From contig NW_024104422.1 of the NCBI RefSeq assembly GCF_003945595.2, forward strand, positions 9,743-73,742: DNA of 64,000 bases. The letters are read 5' to 3'. Under the pieces are notes generated by a model, which worked only from the letters and a program-made list of their open reading frames with translations, was not told the origin of the DNA and searched no databases. Positions 37,263 to 49,072 of this stretch are shown here, piece after piece. The position numbers and the translations under genes are program-made. Source of the stretch: Pipra filicauda. Its lineage: Eukaryota; Chordata; Aves; Passeriformes; Pipridae. Each line of letters begins with the position of its first letter. Within the stretch, counting starts at the first letter, position 1.

Positions 37263-40200
37263 TAGTCCCCAGAAGGTGGGCTGGTGCAGCTTGTCCACAT
37301 CCGTGTTTAAAACTCCTGGCTGCAGGCTAAAATGATTCTGTGTGTTGCTTTGTGTTTGTGAGAGAGGGTGATGACATTTTTATACCATTAATATATATCA
37401 GGCGAAGATTGCTTTTGCAGCAGGCCTGTCAAAACCCCTGCTCTGAGCATGCTGTGTTTCCCATCAAACCAGTGATGGTGCCATTCTCCTGCACCGAAGA
37501 GACATTTACTTGGAAGGGGAGTCCAAACAACTGACACCCATTTCCTGAGTAAAACAGAAAAAAGCAACAACAAACCCCCACATTTTATGCCACGTAATTT
37601 TTGTTTACATCAGGACATTTGCCAGGTTAAGTGCTGTCATGCCTCTAAAGAAGATTAATCTATCATTAAAAGATTTAAGTGTGGACTTGCCCTAAATTTT
37701 ACAGACTATTTCCAACTGCCATTAATTGCAACAGCAGCTTGGTTACACCTCAAGAGGTAGGATTCAGCTCTGAAAATGTCATGTGAAGAGAGGTTTCTAA
37801 CCTGAAGTAAGTGTTGAAATCACCTGCCTCATGCCAGCAGTGGGCCCAGGGCACTTTCATAGCTCTCACAGCACTCCCAAAGAGCAGTTCATTCTGCCTG
37901 CCCTACCATCTGTGTTATGATGCTGCTGTTGAGAGATTTCACTTTGATATTTAGACATCAAAAATCAGGCAAAATGAATCCCACCATAACCCTTCCCCGA
38001 GGTACTCCTCGATGTAGTCAGCAGATGCAAAACTAGAAGAATCTGAAACTTAAAGGGGAAGTTTAAGTAGTAAGCCCATTGCTCAGTAGCTTTGTAGTGG
38101 GATACAAAGTGGCAGAAACTGCATGATCTGAGCGTGCTTATGAAAAGCAGCATGAAAATTCAACTCTCAGTCTACGGTTTAAGGAAACCTTTTTACCAAT
38201 AAACATATTACCTGTAATTGTTACAGTTACTTGACCTAAATTTCAGAACCTCGACAGACTTACAGCCCAGGTTTTAGCTGTCCTCCTCCTCTCTACTGAG
38301 AAATTACCTAATATCATAACATGGTTTTTCTCTCTTCTCAGAACATCAGATATCCAGTTCCAGGAACAGAGTTATTTCTCTGTCAGTTCAATTTTGGCTA
38401 GTGGAAAAATAGAGGAGATTCTCTTTTATTACTAGTGGACTTTTGATACATTGTCTAGTTCTCCAAAATGATCACTTTTTTTTAATGCTAGTTATGAATC
38501 ATGTTTTGAAACACTTATTCACAGCTGTGAATGTTTATGTAATAGTTTTAGTGGCAGCAGTATGAATACTTCTAAAGTGGAAATCCCCTCAGAATTTAGT
38601 CTTGAAGACACGTTTTTAAAGGACTGTTTACTGCAGTTCTATTCAATTTGTTATCTAAAATGGAAGCATTTGCTTGATGACTAAACTACTAGAAATTCTT
38701 AGATTAATATTCTCTATTTGCTGATGATGCATTAGGAAAATCAGTAAGGCCTGTATGCAGTATTCTGGTACACGGCATTCTCCTGAGCTGCTTTTTATGT
38801 TTTGTTGAACGTTGGCGCCAGAGTTACACTGCTGCTTACAGAGAGAATGCCTGGCAAAAACGTGCACATTTGTGTATGCACAGGCTATATCCCAGCCTGT
38901 CAACGACTTGAAATAACATGCAAATAGGTGCCAGTACATCTATCTTTCTGTTTATTGTCTTTACTCACTTTGAGTTTGACTTCTCATACAATTCTGGCTC
39001 TAAACAGTTGATAAACACCATTGGACTACTGGACTTTGTTTCCCACCAACATCACATCTTTATCTTTTGGAAAGGTTGATGAAATACAAACAGTATAAGA
39101 AAAACTTTACTGGCAAAGGCCTCTGTGTCTCGCTACACCACAGCAATGCACTATGGTTGCTTTGTATCTGTTGCATAAAGTTTGTTTGAGTGACACTCTG
39201 ACAAATGGTCTTTTTAGCACTGAAACTTAAACAAGGAGTGGATTGAGCAAAATCACAACCTGGACTGACTCAAAATGACATATCAGGAACATTTTTCAGT
39301 GGTCAGTTTCCTGATGGTTGAATTAACTGCAGTTTTATCTTGCTCTGTATTAGCTGTTTTACCTCACTTTCACCAAATTGCTTTCTTATCGTCATAAACA
39401 CTACTGAATTACTGTAAACTGCCAAAGTGGCAGAACTCTGCTATTCAGCCCATGGGTGCAATCACTGGATTTTCCTCTTAAGTTGTCCATTGTATTTGAA
39501 AACACTTCAAGAGAAACAAGCCAACAAAACCATACTTCGCCCTGAATCGCACAAATTGTTACACATACCAACAACTCTATTTTCATATGCCTGGATAGGA
39601 ATTTCATGAACAAATATGCCCCAGACAAATACATGACAGAAAAATAGCTTTGCTCAATCTTCTGTCAGGTTTAGGTGGGTTATAAAAACAACCACATTTC
39701 CATGCAGGCCTTTCCTTTCATTTTGTGGTTGCCAAGATGACATTCAAAGGAAACCGAATGAAAGGCACTGAGACTGGCATGGATGGGTTGCAATTTCCTT
39801 CTTCTGAGGGTAAGAAGTCTCACTGAGGAGAGGTGTGAGAGGCCAGGATATACTATTCTGCAGATTGGGGATGAATTGTAAATAGGAATATTTTTTTTAT
39901 TTCAAAGGAAGTACAAAGCACCTAGTCAAAATCTACCAAAAGATTTCGCTGATCAGTAATGGTAAAGGAAAAGAAACCTGAAGATCAGGATGTAGAGCCC
40001 AAAGTCAGCCTCACAGCTTCTAAGAAATGCAATAAAAAGTCTGATTTTTGTAAGGTCTGCAATTGTTAGCCTTTCTTCCTTAACTTCTTTACAGGAGAAA
40101 GCAGGGTCCTTCTGCTCAGAAGACATAAAACCAGTGTCTAAAATTTATCTTGTCTTTTCATTAACTGAGATTCACCATTGCACTAACTTTGTGACCAGTG

Positions 40201-43200
40201 AACATGCATTGGGTTATAAACACTAAACCCATTTGCAGCTGCTAAACACAAAGACAGAGATGAGTCAAGACAGACTGAGAAGTATGCTGTGATCTGATTT
40301 CACTGCATGCTCCTGAGCCCATTAAAACCTTCCTCTTGAAAAACTTCAGGTTTTCCCAAACTGTCCCTCGCAAAGACAAATCAAGATCCATAAAGAGTAA
40401 CTAAAAGACAAAACTCTTTGTGTCCACAGGACAGCTTCTGTCAATAATATATTGGGACCTGCCAGGAATATCTAAGCATGTGTCATTAAATGTGTAATAA
40501 TAGCACAGTGCTAGCAAAATGAGACAACTAGATTAGGCAAGGATACAGGATTTATAGACTATGCTTTATGTAACATCCTTGAACTATGCTTTCTAGGCTG
40601 GCTCTCCAACAATCTCATGTTTGTACTGGTGGTTCTGTCATATGGCATCCACATTTTCCCGGGATCTGAAAATACAAAGTCACCTTTGTACAAGCACTCA
40701 ATTTACCTGCTCTGGTTCAAGTAGGTAGATTGTTTTCTTTATGAGGCTTTCTAAGCTGCCCCTTACCATATATAGAGAAAAAAGTTAGTATCCCCTTATT
40801 ATAGTGATTTTAGGATGCAGGTGCATCACTGAGTTTCCTCCCTTTCAAGAGTGTACAACCAATAAGCCAAGAAAATCATCACAGTTTTGGATCTATATCA
40901 TTTCATGGAAGTGTCACCTCCATTGGAGAAGCCAATGCATCTCTCTAGTGAGGTCTGCCCTGGCACATAGAAATCAATGAGAGTGACCACAATATTGTTT
41001 TCTAAGGTGACTTAAATGAAAAAATAATGTTTATGCTATGAGAGTTCAAAAGAAAAAAAAAAGGGAGAAAAGTACGATCCAGCTACCCAAGTGGTAACTG
41101 TGCCAGCACACTGGGGACAGTATCTTCAGAAAACTTCTCCAATATACTCAGTGGTGGTCAAGCCACCACAGACCCACATGAATTCATCCCCATATTTAAC
41201 ATGACCGAGATTGGACTGGATACAGAAACAAGGAAAAGTTCTCGGGCCTTACTGTAGGTTGTTTCTGACTTTACAATGTATCACACACCTTGCACACAGG
41301 AAGATAAAAAGGTGACTATTCATAAGTAGGAAGGGTAGAAATAGTTGTACTATACAATTTTTAGGTGCCAGTAATGTGAAAGGAAGGTTTAAACTCTTTC
41401 TTTTCCCTTCTGGAAAGTTGCTTGTCTTAACTGTGTTGATAGGGATGGAACATTAAAAACAAAGAGTAATCTATACCAGTTAATCTGTATGACTGGGAGA
41501 GCCTGTGGCTGTGATAGACAGTTGGGATTTATGTCAGCTGTCTGGTTTAGAGTTGCATCAGGACCATAAAAGGTTGTCTGATTTGAAGTGTGTGGACCAA
41601 AGGCTCACCACAGCAACACAGAGGGGGCTGCAGGGACTGTGGAGAGTGGTTCCAGGCAGATTCAAAAGAGAGACAGCACATGACAAACCATGTGGGTTAT
41701 TGCAGAAAATAACACAGCTGAAAGGATCCTAAGGGTTTAAATGTTTTCTATATTATTGGAATGGCTGAACAAGTATTTTGTGACTCGTAACATCCAGCGC
41801 TGGGATATCTGTCTCAGGTTTTGGGTAAATTCTCCCAGACCATCATAATACATATCACTTGAACATGCACACCTGCCTCTAACAGGCAGACTCTCTAGAG
41901 CTCCTTTGAATAAACCCAGGGTTGTCAGGTTAAGTACCTTAAAAAAGCTTTTGTTAAAGGAAAAGGAGAAAATCCTGCAGGATCTAAGAGGATAGCTATG
42001 CTTTGGCCAGAAGTTCCAAGTATCAGAAAAGTATATTTTCTCAATTATGCATGTGTGGTGGCCTCCAGTTTAACCACAACTTTGGCAGCCCTAGCTAACT
42101 TATGAGATCATACCCATCCCTTGGATATCACAGCTGGGCTCACTGGACAAGAATATATTGATAATTCATCTGTTTGACACCAAAAAATGCCAATATGAAT
42201 GATTAGCCAAATTGTCCTGTGCAACTTGTTCTTCATGGCTTTGGCATTTTTGGCATATTTCTTTGGCCTATTATATCAATGAGTTGGAAGTTACTTTGCT
42301 TTTCCTTTAGTACCTTCACATGCAAAACCCAGAGCTAACTCTCCTGCATTCTTCTATGCCTCTGTGTCGACTCCTTTCATGCTGCAAATATCAATGGCAA
42401 ACTATCTTCCAATGTAGAAGTGACAGGCCCTGAAAATGCACTGCAAGTGATGAGGGATGGCACTTAACTGTGGCACCACAGCCCAGCTTAAACTTAAAAC
42501 GTATCCTGAGGTCTGCTGAATTTGATGCATGCCTGAAACAAACTGAATGGACGCTATAGGATCTATCAGACACAGTAAAAGCATCACTGAAAGACAACAC
42601 CTACTCTCCATTGACTGGTTGTTGTTAGAGCATTTGCTCTAAGGTATCACCAATTCAGGTGCTCAGTGCAATGTCATGTAATGCTGCATCCACAGAATTT
42701 GCTGATTCTGTGTTATCTCAAGAAAAAATTTCTTTTTTTTCCCCTAGTCATCTTAAAACAGTTGTCTCAAAACCTGGAAAGTATTAGAAGTGCAAAGTTT
42801 CCCTTCTATTTTGCATATGTAGATTCATAGAATTCTGTGGTTTCAGAGTGTATTTTTTTAAGATGGTTCTTACAATTGTCTTCAGAATGATAGCTTATTA
42901 TTTCCCCTTATTTCCCAAATACAACAGCACCTGATTCAGCTGTACTTTTGGAATGAGACAGGGAAAAAAAAATCTGCTGAAGTAAATTAAAAAATGATAC
43001 AGCACGATTATTACTTCCGTTCATCCATCTAGAACATCCTGAGAGGATGACTAAAGGTCTCAGTAGTCCATTAATTTAAAGTACTGCCAACTTTCCCAGT
43101 GCAAACATATATATGAATACAGAGGAAAAAAAAAAGAAAGGTGAGTGAATCATTTCTTGTAGATACCTTAAGGTAAGGGTAGGATTTTGTGTTGGTGCAA

Positions 43201-43589
43201 CATTTCATCTGCTTGTGAGAATCCCATGAGAAACAAAAAATGCAGCTGTGTAGCTGAGGGGAGGTGGTAAACTTAGACACAGCTGCACAGGTTGTTGTAT
43301 TTTCAGCATATATGGATCAGAAATCAGTAAGGGAAAAACTCTGGCTCCTCATTCTTACTGCAGACCCTGAGCTAATGTCAAATCAAAAATGACTTAAAAT
43401 ATGCAAAAGGTTCTACCCAGGGTGCTTTAAAACACTGAGAACATTTTAAGGGTTTTGTAGAGGTTGTGGGCATCTGCCTGGTGACTTTCTGGTTAAATAA
43501 ATTATTCCGTATAAATGATCCAGTTTAAAACTTAAAATGCCAGCCAAATGCCATATGACCAACCTAATTATGAAGTCCATTTGTAATAC
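37263..43589. other. No supported gene
   Basis: Long AT-rich stretch. Frames up to 94 codons (for example 38655-38939 minus) show no family pattern. Around 40630-40860 two short segments faintly resemble a decayed MIR-like SINE but cannot be assigned by eye. Nothing else is recognised. Confidence 0.5.
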
Positions 43590-43860
43590 CTTTGCAATTA
43601 ATCAACCAGTTTTTTAATTAAGAAATTTATTTAAGTGTGATTACTGATTTATAAGCACTCTAACTCAGAGCCAACATGTTTTTATTTTGTTTGCCTGGAT
43701 TTACACTAGAGGTCAATTAATCCTGATGAGATTAAAGTCTTGGTAATTTTGAGTAACAGCATCTATATGAGATCATGCAGTTTAACTTTAATGCATTTTA
43801 ATCCACTTTCATACTTCTGGTTAATTTGCATTAATTTTCCTCAGGGTCCATGTAGGTAAA
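43590..43860. promoter_or_regulatory. Candidate conserved non-coding element
   Basis: About 270 bases of AT-rich but non-repetitive sequence with CAATTAATC (about 43605), TTTTAATTAAG (about 43612), a bicoid-type TAATCC (43718-43723), GATTA and TTAATTTGCATTAATT (about 43831). Octamer-like TTTGCAT and homeodomain cores are dense. This is the texture of vertebrate developmental enhancers; the evidence is composition and motif only. Confidence 0.3.
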
Positions 43861-46800
43861 CCTTGCAGCTGAAGCCCCTAACAAAAGGGAAAGAATAAAA
43901 TGAGACAAAAAAGCATCTGCTCTGCATGGAATTGGGCCAGTCTAGTCAAGTTTAAAGACTGAATCACTTGAAGGGTAGAGACTGGCAATTTACTAATGAC
44001 TACAACTTATTAAAAAGGCATGAAAAGCTCCCTAATTACATATTTGGATGCTAAGTAGCCATTCTCCGCTTCGAAGACAGCATGACTTTCTCTTCCAGTC
44101 GTGTCTCAGACCACACATTAAAGAAAACAGGCATCATAAAGGGTCAGGCATTTTACATGTTAGAAACTAAAATATTGTAAAAGAGTTAACCAGACTTTCA
44201 CTGCAGGCTTTAGGCTACTCTCTGATTTAACTCTTTTTGAAGGCTAAAAAATTTTGGTCATCTTACAGTATATGCATTTACAAATTAAATTACAATATAC
44301 CCTAAAGCTTTCAAAAGCAACACAGTACATTAATCTCAATTAACCCCTCTCTCTATCCTACCAGGGTAAATTTCACTGGATCAATTTTAAACATCTACTA
44401 CACTGAAAAACTCAGACCAGTCCTGAAAAGCTTAGGGACACAACGTCATTCATTCGAAAATTTGGAAGTGCCAGATTTAGTGCAAAAGTTCTGTGAGGCT
44501 CAGCACAGGGAAATCTATTTGCAATTCTTATTATATAAATTGCTCAGTGCCTTTATTTACTGCATAGCATCCAAGGCCAGCACTAAATATAAAATAGTTG
44601 GTTTCCTGATGAGTGTTTTGATTTGGTTGGTTTTGTTTGTTTTTTTGTTTGTTTGTTTTGGCGTTTTGGTTTTGGTTTTGTTTTTTTAAATAATGTATTG
44701 ATGTACAGTTGGAATGCTCCACAAACATTCTAGAGTTTATCTGCAAAAGACACCCTTGAAACGTGCCATTAGTATTATCCCAGTTTCCAGGATTTATCTT
44801 TTCCCTTTCTGTCTGTGAAGGAAAGGGACTTTTCTAGAAGTGATGGATTCAGTGTGTATGCATTATAGGAAGTTGCATATTACACCAAGTCCAGTATAAC
44901 TGGGTTGGGTATGCAGTGTGTGACAAACCCAGCAGAGGGGCAAAAGTGTCCCTTTTGGACATACCCACCCCCGGGCATAAGCACAGAGGCCTTCCGTGCA
45001 GTGCACTAATTTTCCCTGTTTTTCAGGAAAGGAAATGAGTACAGATAGTAACACTATTGTCAGAAAAGGAGAATCTATTCAGTGCATTGCTGCTGGTTGC
45101 AAAATTTAAAATCAAAAAAATCCCCACCAAGCAAGCATACAGTGAAAATCAACAGCTGCCTCTGCAGCAAGCATTTAAATACAATCTATGTGTAAAATCC
45201 AAGCAAAATAAAGCTGATCCTCTATTTTTATAACAATAGCTCCACAGCTGTGTGAGTACTTACTATGCACCTATTTCTTTTGCCAAAACAGCAGTCAGAT
45301 AACAGATAAGTCAGTAGTTTGTCTTCTGAAAACTACTAATCCTCCATGTAAAATTCACATAAGTCTTGTTTTGCTCCTGGATGGACTAATGCAGACAGGT
45401 AGAACACTTTCAAGGAAGAGAGACAGACAAGATATCTATGTCTAGTCACTCATATGAGTAGCACCCAAAGCACAACCAATATTTCACCACAGCTGAAAAT
45501 AGTATGTGTAAGACCCATCTCATGTAACCTCAGTCAACTGGTATCTAGCTGAAGTTATCTTTCCAGATTCCCTCCATTATCAGAGGGCATGGGAACTTCC
45601 CAGGAATGCTTCATCCCACCTGTTCTAGCTTAAATGCAGGCTATCCTGCAACCAGCCAAGCTATATGAAACACAGTCCACACAAGCTGATTCCAGTCAAT
45701 TAAATTAGGATCTGAAAAGTGTTTGTTGGCTTTTTTCAAAACTACAGTGTAGTGAGTGCCTAAATTGCATATAGCCCAGAAGAGCTCAGCTCTCCTACCA
45801 ATGCAATTCCATTCCTAAAGAGGATGACACCAACATGGCTATTTGCTGCAGCATCATTCACCTTTAAAGTCTCCCAAAAAATGCCGAGCCAGGCACACTT
45901 AAATCTCGAGATAAGGTTGCAAGTGCAATTTGAACCATGGCGGCTGCACCTTATTTCATTTATAGGAAAAAAGGACTGTCAAGGACTTTCTGAGGAAGTG
46001 AGTTTCTCCTTGCAATGGGGGTGGCCACATTATGTAAAAAAACCAACAAAACTACGATATTGAGAAAGGACTACTCTACAGAGGAACTCTACATGGAAAT
46101 AATGCTCCTTGAGGATATAACCTCTCCCCTTAACACACACATCTCTAAGGACTCCTACAACTTCTTCCAGAGACAACTTAAGAGCTGGAAAACAAAGAAT
46201 AGATGGGGAAGTAGCAGGTGGCATTCCTAACTTTATCAGAAAAGCGATCACTGAGTTTTGGCATTTTGCACACAATCCCAGAAAATCCAGATCTTGTCAG
46301 TCATGGAAGACACTTGACACAGAGGTGGAATAATGAAATGAGGCTGAGTTCCAGGTTAGTACCTCTGAGTAGAGAGGAGTCAAATAAAAAACCCAGATTC
46401 ATTCACATATGGTCAGGCACAACCTGAAGACCACACTCATTTTCTGGAGAATTCTTCAGTAAACTTGAACAAAAGCCATACACTATTAAACCAACAGAGG
46501 CATAAACACCAGGTTCTCTTTCAGCTGATATAAGGACAATGAAGAAATAATAATACAACTCAAAAGTGTTGTAGGGAAAAAAAGCTAAAGATTATAAAGG
46601 TATTTTTATTCTTGGCTGACACTTCTATCAACCCAAGCCAAAAATCACAAGAAAAAGAAGAGCTGCTTTCCTTTATCCACATAAAAGGATTCTGTGCTGA
46701 GCAGCACTTAAGAAAAATGATCAGATTGTGATTATATAACCCTAGCATGAACTTGGTGACCAGTATAGTCATGTCAAATTAGGATGCATTATTCAAGCAG

Positions 46801-47803
46801 CAGGGAAGGATGAAAGTGTTTACCATCAGATATAAAAACCCCTGCATTTCCCTTTCTTCTAACCTGTTCTCTTCTTTTTCCTTTGCTGGCTATGTTGGTG
46901 GGCTGGCTCACTTACTATACCAGCTCTTCTTCAAAAACACAGAAATTATCAGTAACAGATGCTGATGGTAATTGAAAAGAAAAGGGAAGAAATCCAGTCA
47001 TTATTTCTCCCACGTGCCTTTATGCTTCCATCTTCTCCCCCTCTCAGGAAGCTGGTTTATTTCTTGATCCTCTTGTCCCCGGACCTCTGCCCATTCTTTC
47101 TTCTTTTCCTCCATGAGGGTCCCAATTCTGATTTTTTACCGGGGGCCCTTCACCTGACCCCATCCTCACTTTGTTTGTCATCTTGTTTTTAACTTCTTTT
47201 CATAAAAATGCATAGTATTTTGCCTATCAATGTCTAGACCACCATATATCACTTTTTTTTTTTTTTTAATCAGATTTTAAAAATTGAAAAGGGAAATAAA
47301 TGAAAGAAATAAATGCTGTATGGAACATAAGATGAGGCTGAAGCAGTCATAAGCAATGTAAGTTTTTAGATGCACTTTAACTATTTCTAATTAGTATAAT
47401 GCAAAAAAAAAGTTATTTAGGTATATTTCATGCACAGTCATTCTTACTGTCTGAAAATTACCAACCATATCATGACAGCTAGCAAGTTTAACTTTTTTGA
47501 CCCCTTTACAACTTTGAAAACCAACAAAAGCCAAATTTAACTCCTCAAGCCTCACAAAACCAGAGCACAAAAGCCAGTGTTTGTATTACTACACTGACCA
47601 TCACAGAAGTTGTTTACATCCCATATGAATAAAATTTATACAGTTTCTACCCTCCGTCTGAGGATCACAGTTGAGAGTTTGGAAAATTCAGGTAAATATT
47701 TTCAACAATATTTAATTCCTCTATCAAGTCAGTTTAGACTGTTTTGTTCCTTTTCTCAACCTGTCATCAACAATAAAATACAGATGAGAGAGTTATCTGC
47801 CTT
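43861..47803. other. No supported gene
   Basis: AT-rich; includes a TTTG/TTTTGG low-complexity block at 44614-44688 and a 15-T run at 47253-47267. GTGAGTACTTACTATGCACC near 45251 recalls a MIR/L2 tail over 20 bases only. Confidence 0.5.
44614..44688 (+). repeat. T/G low-complexity block (TTTG, TTTTGG)
   Basis: Degenerate TTTG and TTTTGG units. The Val/Leu/Phe-rich and Asn/Gln-rich frames over it are artefacts. Confidence 0.9.
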
Positions 47804-47857
47804 GATACCATGGATACTTGTGGATACCATTGATACCATTGATACATGTGGATACTC
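47804..47857 (+). repeat. GATAC minisatellite, six units
   Basis: GATAC begins at 47804, 47813, 47823, 47832, 47841 and 47851, so units alternate 9 and 10 bases: GATACCATG, GATACTTGTG, GATACCATT, GATACCATT, GATACATGTG, GATACTCAAA. The 9- and 10-base variants (ending CATT/CATG or TGTG) form a higher-order pattern. Confidence 0.95.
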
Positions 47858-48489
47858 AAACACCTATAGAAAGGAAAAATTCCTTCTCACTCTTTTTTTG
47901 TAATAAGAACTTGTCAGTAGAAATAGGTCAAGCCTTGGGTAAATATGTTACTCCAGTAACATGATTGCTTGATTCTAAAAGTGAGATAAAAGACTTTCCA
48001 TGGCACAGACCAAGTCCTTCTTGGATGCTTGCAAACGATTCACTGGCTTACCATTACTATATGATAGAAGTCATATAAAAAACCTGCATTCCTTTTTCAG
48101 GATAAGTAATGTGGTTAACTGGTGATCATCATTACCAGAGACCTGAAGCCATAGTCTTGTTAGAGAATATTGCAATATAACCTTAGCTTTTCATTGCAAA
48201 TAATCTTATTTTACCTTTATTTGCTTTTTAGAATACTCCATCCAGAAATCAGAACCACCAAAACAAAAGACAATTGTTGGGATAAAACAGTATCAATTCT
48301 TCCTCTTGTCTGCAGTAATTCTGGCACCCACCTGAACTATCTGGCTCCTCCCTAGGTACTCTTAAAGGCAAGAAACAGCTTGCTTTGGGAAGTGAATCTG
48401 AGCACTCAGCTTAGGTTGCTGCTCAAAATGACTCTGAGAAGGGGCGGGCATTCATCTCCCTCCTTGGACTCTGGCAGAGGTCTCAGTTC
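47858..48489. other. No supported gene
   Basis: AT-rich single-copy-looking sequence; nothing recognised. Confidence 0.5.
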
Positions 48490-48620
48490 CCAGTGCCTCA
48501 CCACCCTCACAGTAAAGAATTTCCTCCTAATCCTAACCTACTCTCTCTCAGTTTAAAGCCATTCCCCCTTGTCAAAAGTTCCTCTCCAGCCCTCCTGTAG
48601 GTCCCCTATAGGTACTGGAA
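48490..48620 (-). mobile_element. CR1 LINE fragment, late body
   Basis: The minus strand gives the stretch just upstream of the CR1 3' end. In plus-strand order it reads CAGTGCCTCACCACCCTCAC, AGTAAAGAATTTCCTCCTAA, CAGTTTAAAGCCATTCCCCC, TTGTCAAAAGTTCCTCTCC and CCTCCTGTAGGTCCCCTATA before GGTACTGG. All are hallmark CR1 blocks in the correct order. The very 3' tail seen in the copies at 2.1 kb and 14.3 kb is missing, so this copy is truncated or decayed at both ends. It has no coding capacity. Confidence 0.9.
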
Positions 48621-48962
48621 GAGAAGGATATACTGGAATACGAAGTGTTTTAGAACAACAGCAGTAGAAAAGCAATTGTTCTTCAACCTAGAAAGAGTCT
48701 GTCATCTGTTTGGAAGATACCTCTCCTTCATGTAAGATTTTGCAATGTTCTTAATTACTCTATAGAAGCCCTTTGTGCAGTCAGGAGCACACAGTACACT
48801 TGTGCAACAGCTGGTTGCTCCAAAGAGAAATCACAGCCCACCAGTGACAGAAGGCAGTGCAACCTCCAGGAGTGAGCCAGAACATTCCTAGCTGGGCAGG
48901 TAGCCCCCTATCAGCCAGCTCTAAAGAAAACCTTACTCACAATCTCTTTTCTTCTCCTTTCT

Positions 48963-49072
48963 CTTTTCTTTTCTTTTCTTTTCTTTTCTTTTCTTTTCTT
49001 TTCTTTTCTTTTCTTTTCTTTTCTTTTCTTTTCTTTTCTTTTCTTTTCTTTTCTTTTCTTTTCTTTTCTTTT
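48963..49072 (+). repeat. (CTTTT)n pentanucleotide repeat, about 22 units
   Basis: Nearly perfect CTTTT units for about 110 bases, flanked by impure CTTCTCC and TTTCTCCTG. The pure array implies recent expansion and likely length polymorphism. The Lys/Arg/Glu-rich and Phe/Ser-rich frames of 61-90 codons over it are artefacts. Confidence 0.97.

Noticed and set aside
40630..40860. Possible decayed MIR-like SINE
   Set aside because: Two faint segments with wrong spacing; not assignable by eye.
45245..45275. Possible MIR/L2 tail (GTGAGTACTTACTATGCACC)
   Set aside because: Only about 20 bases match and the flanks do not continue the family.
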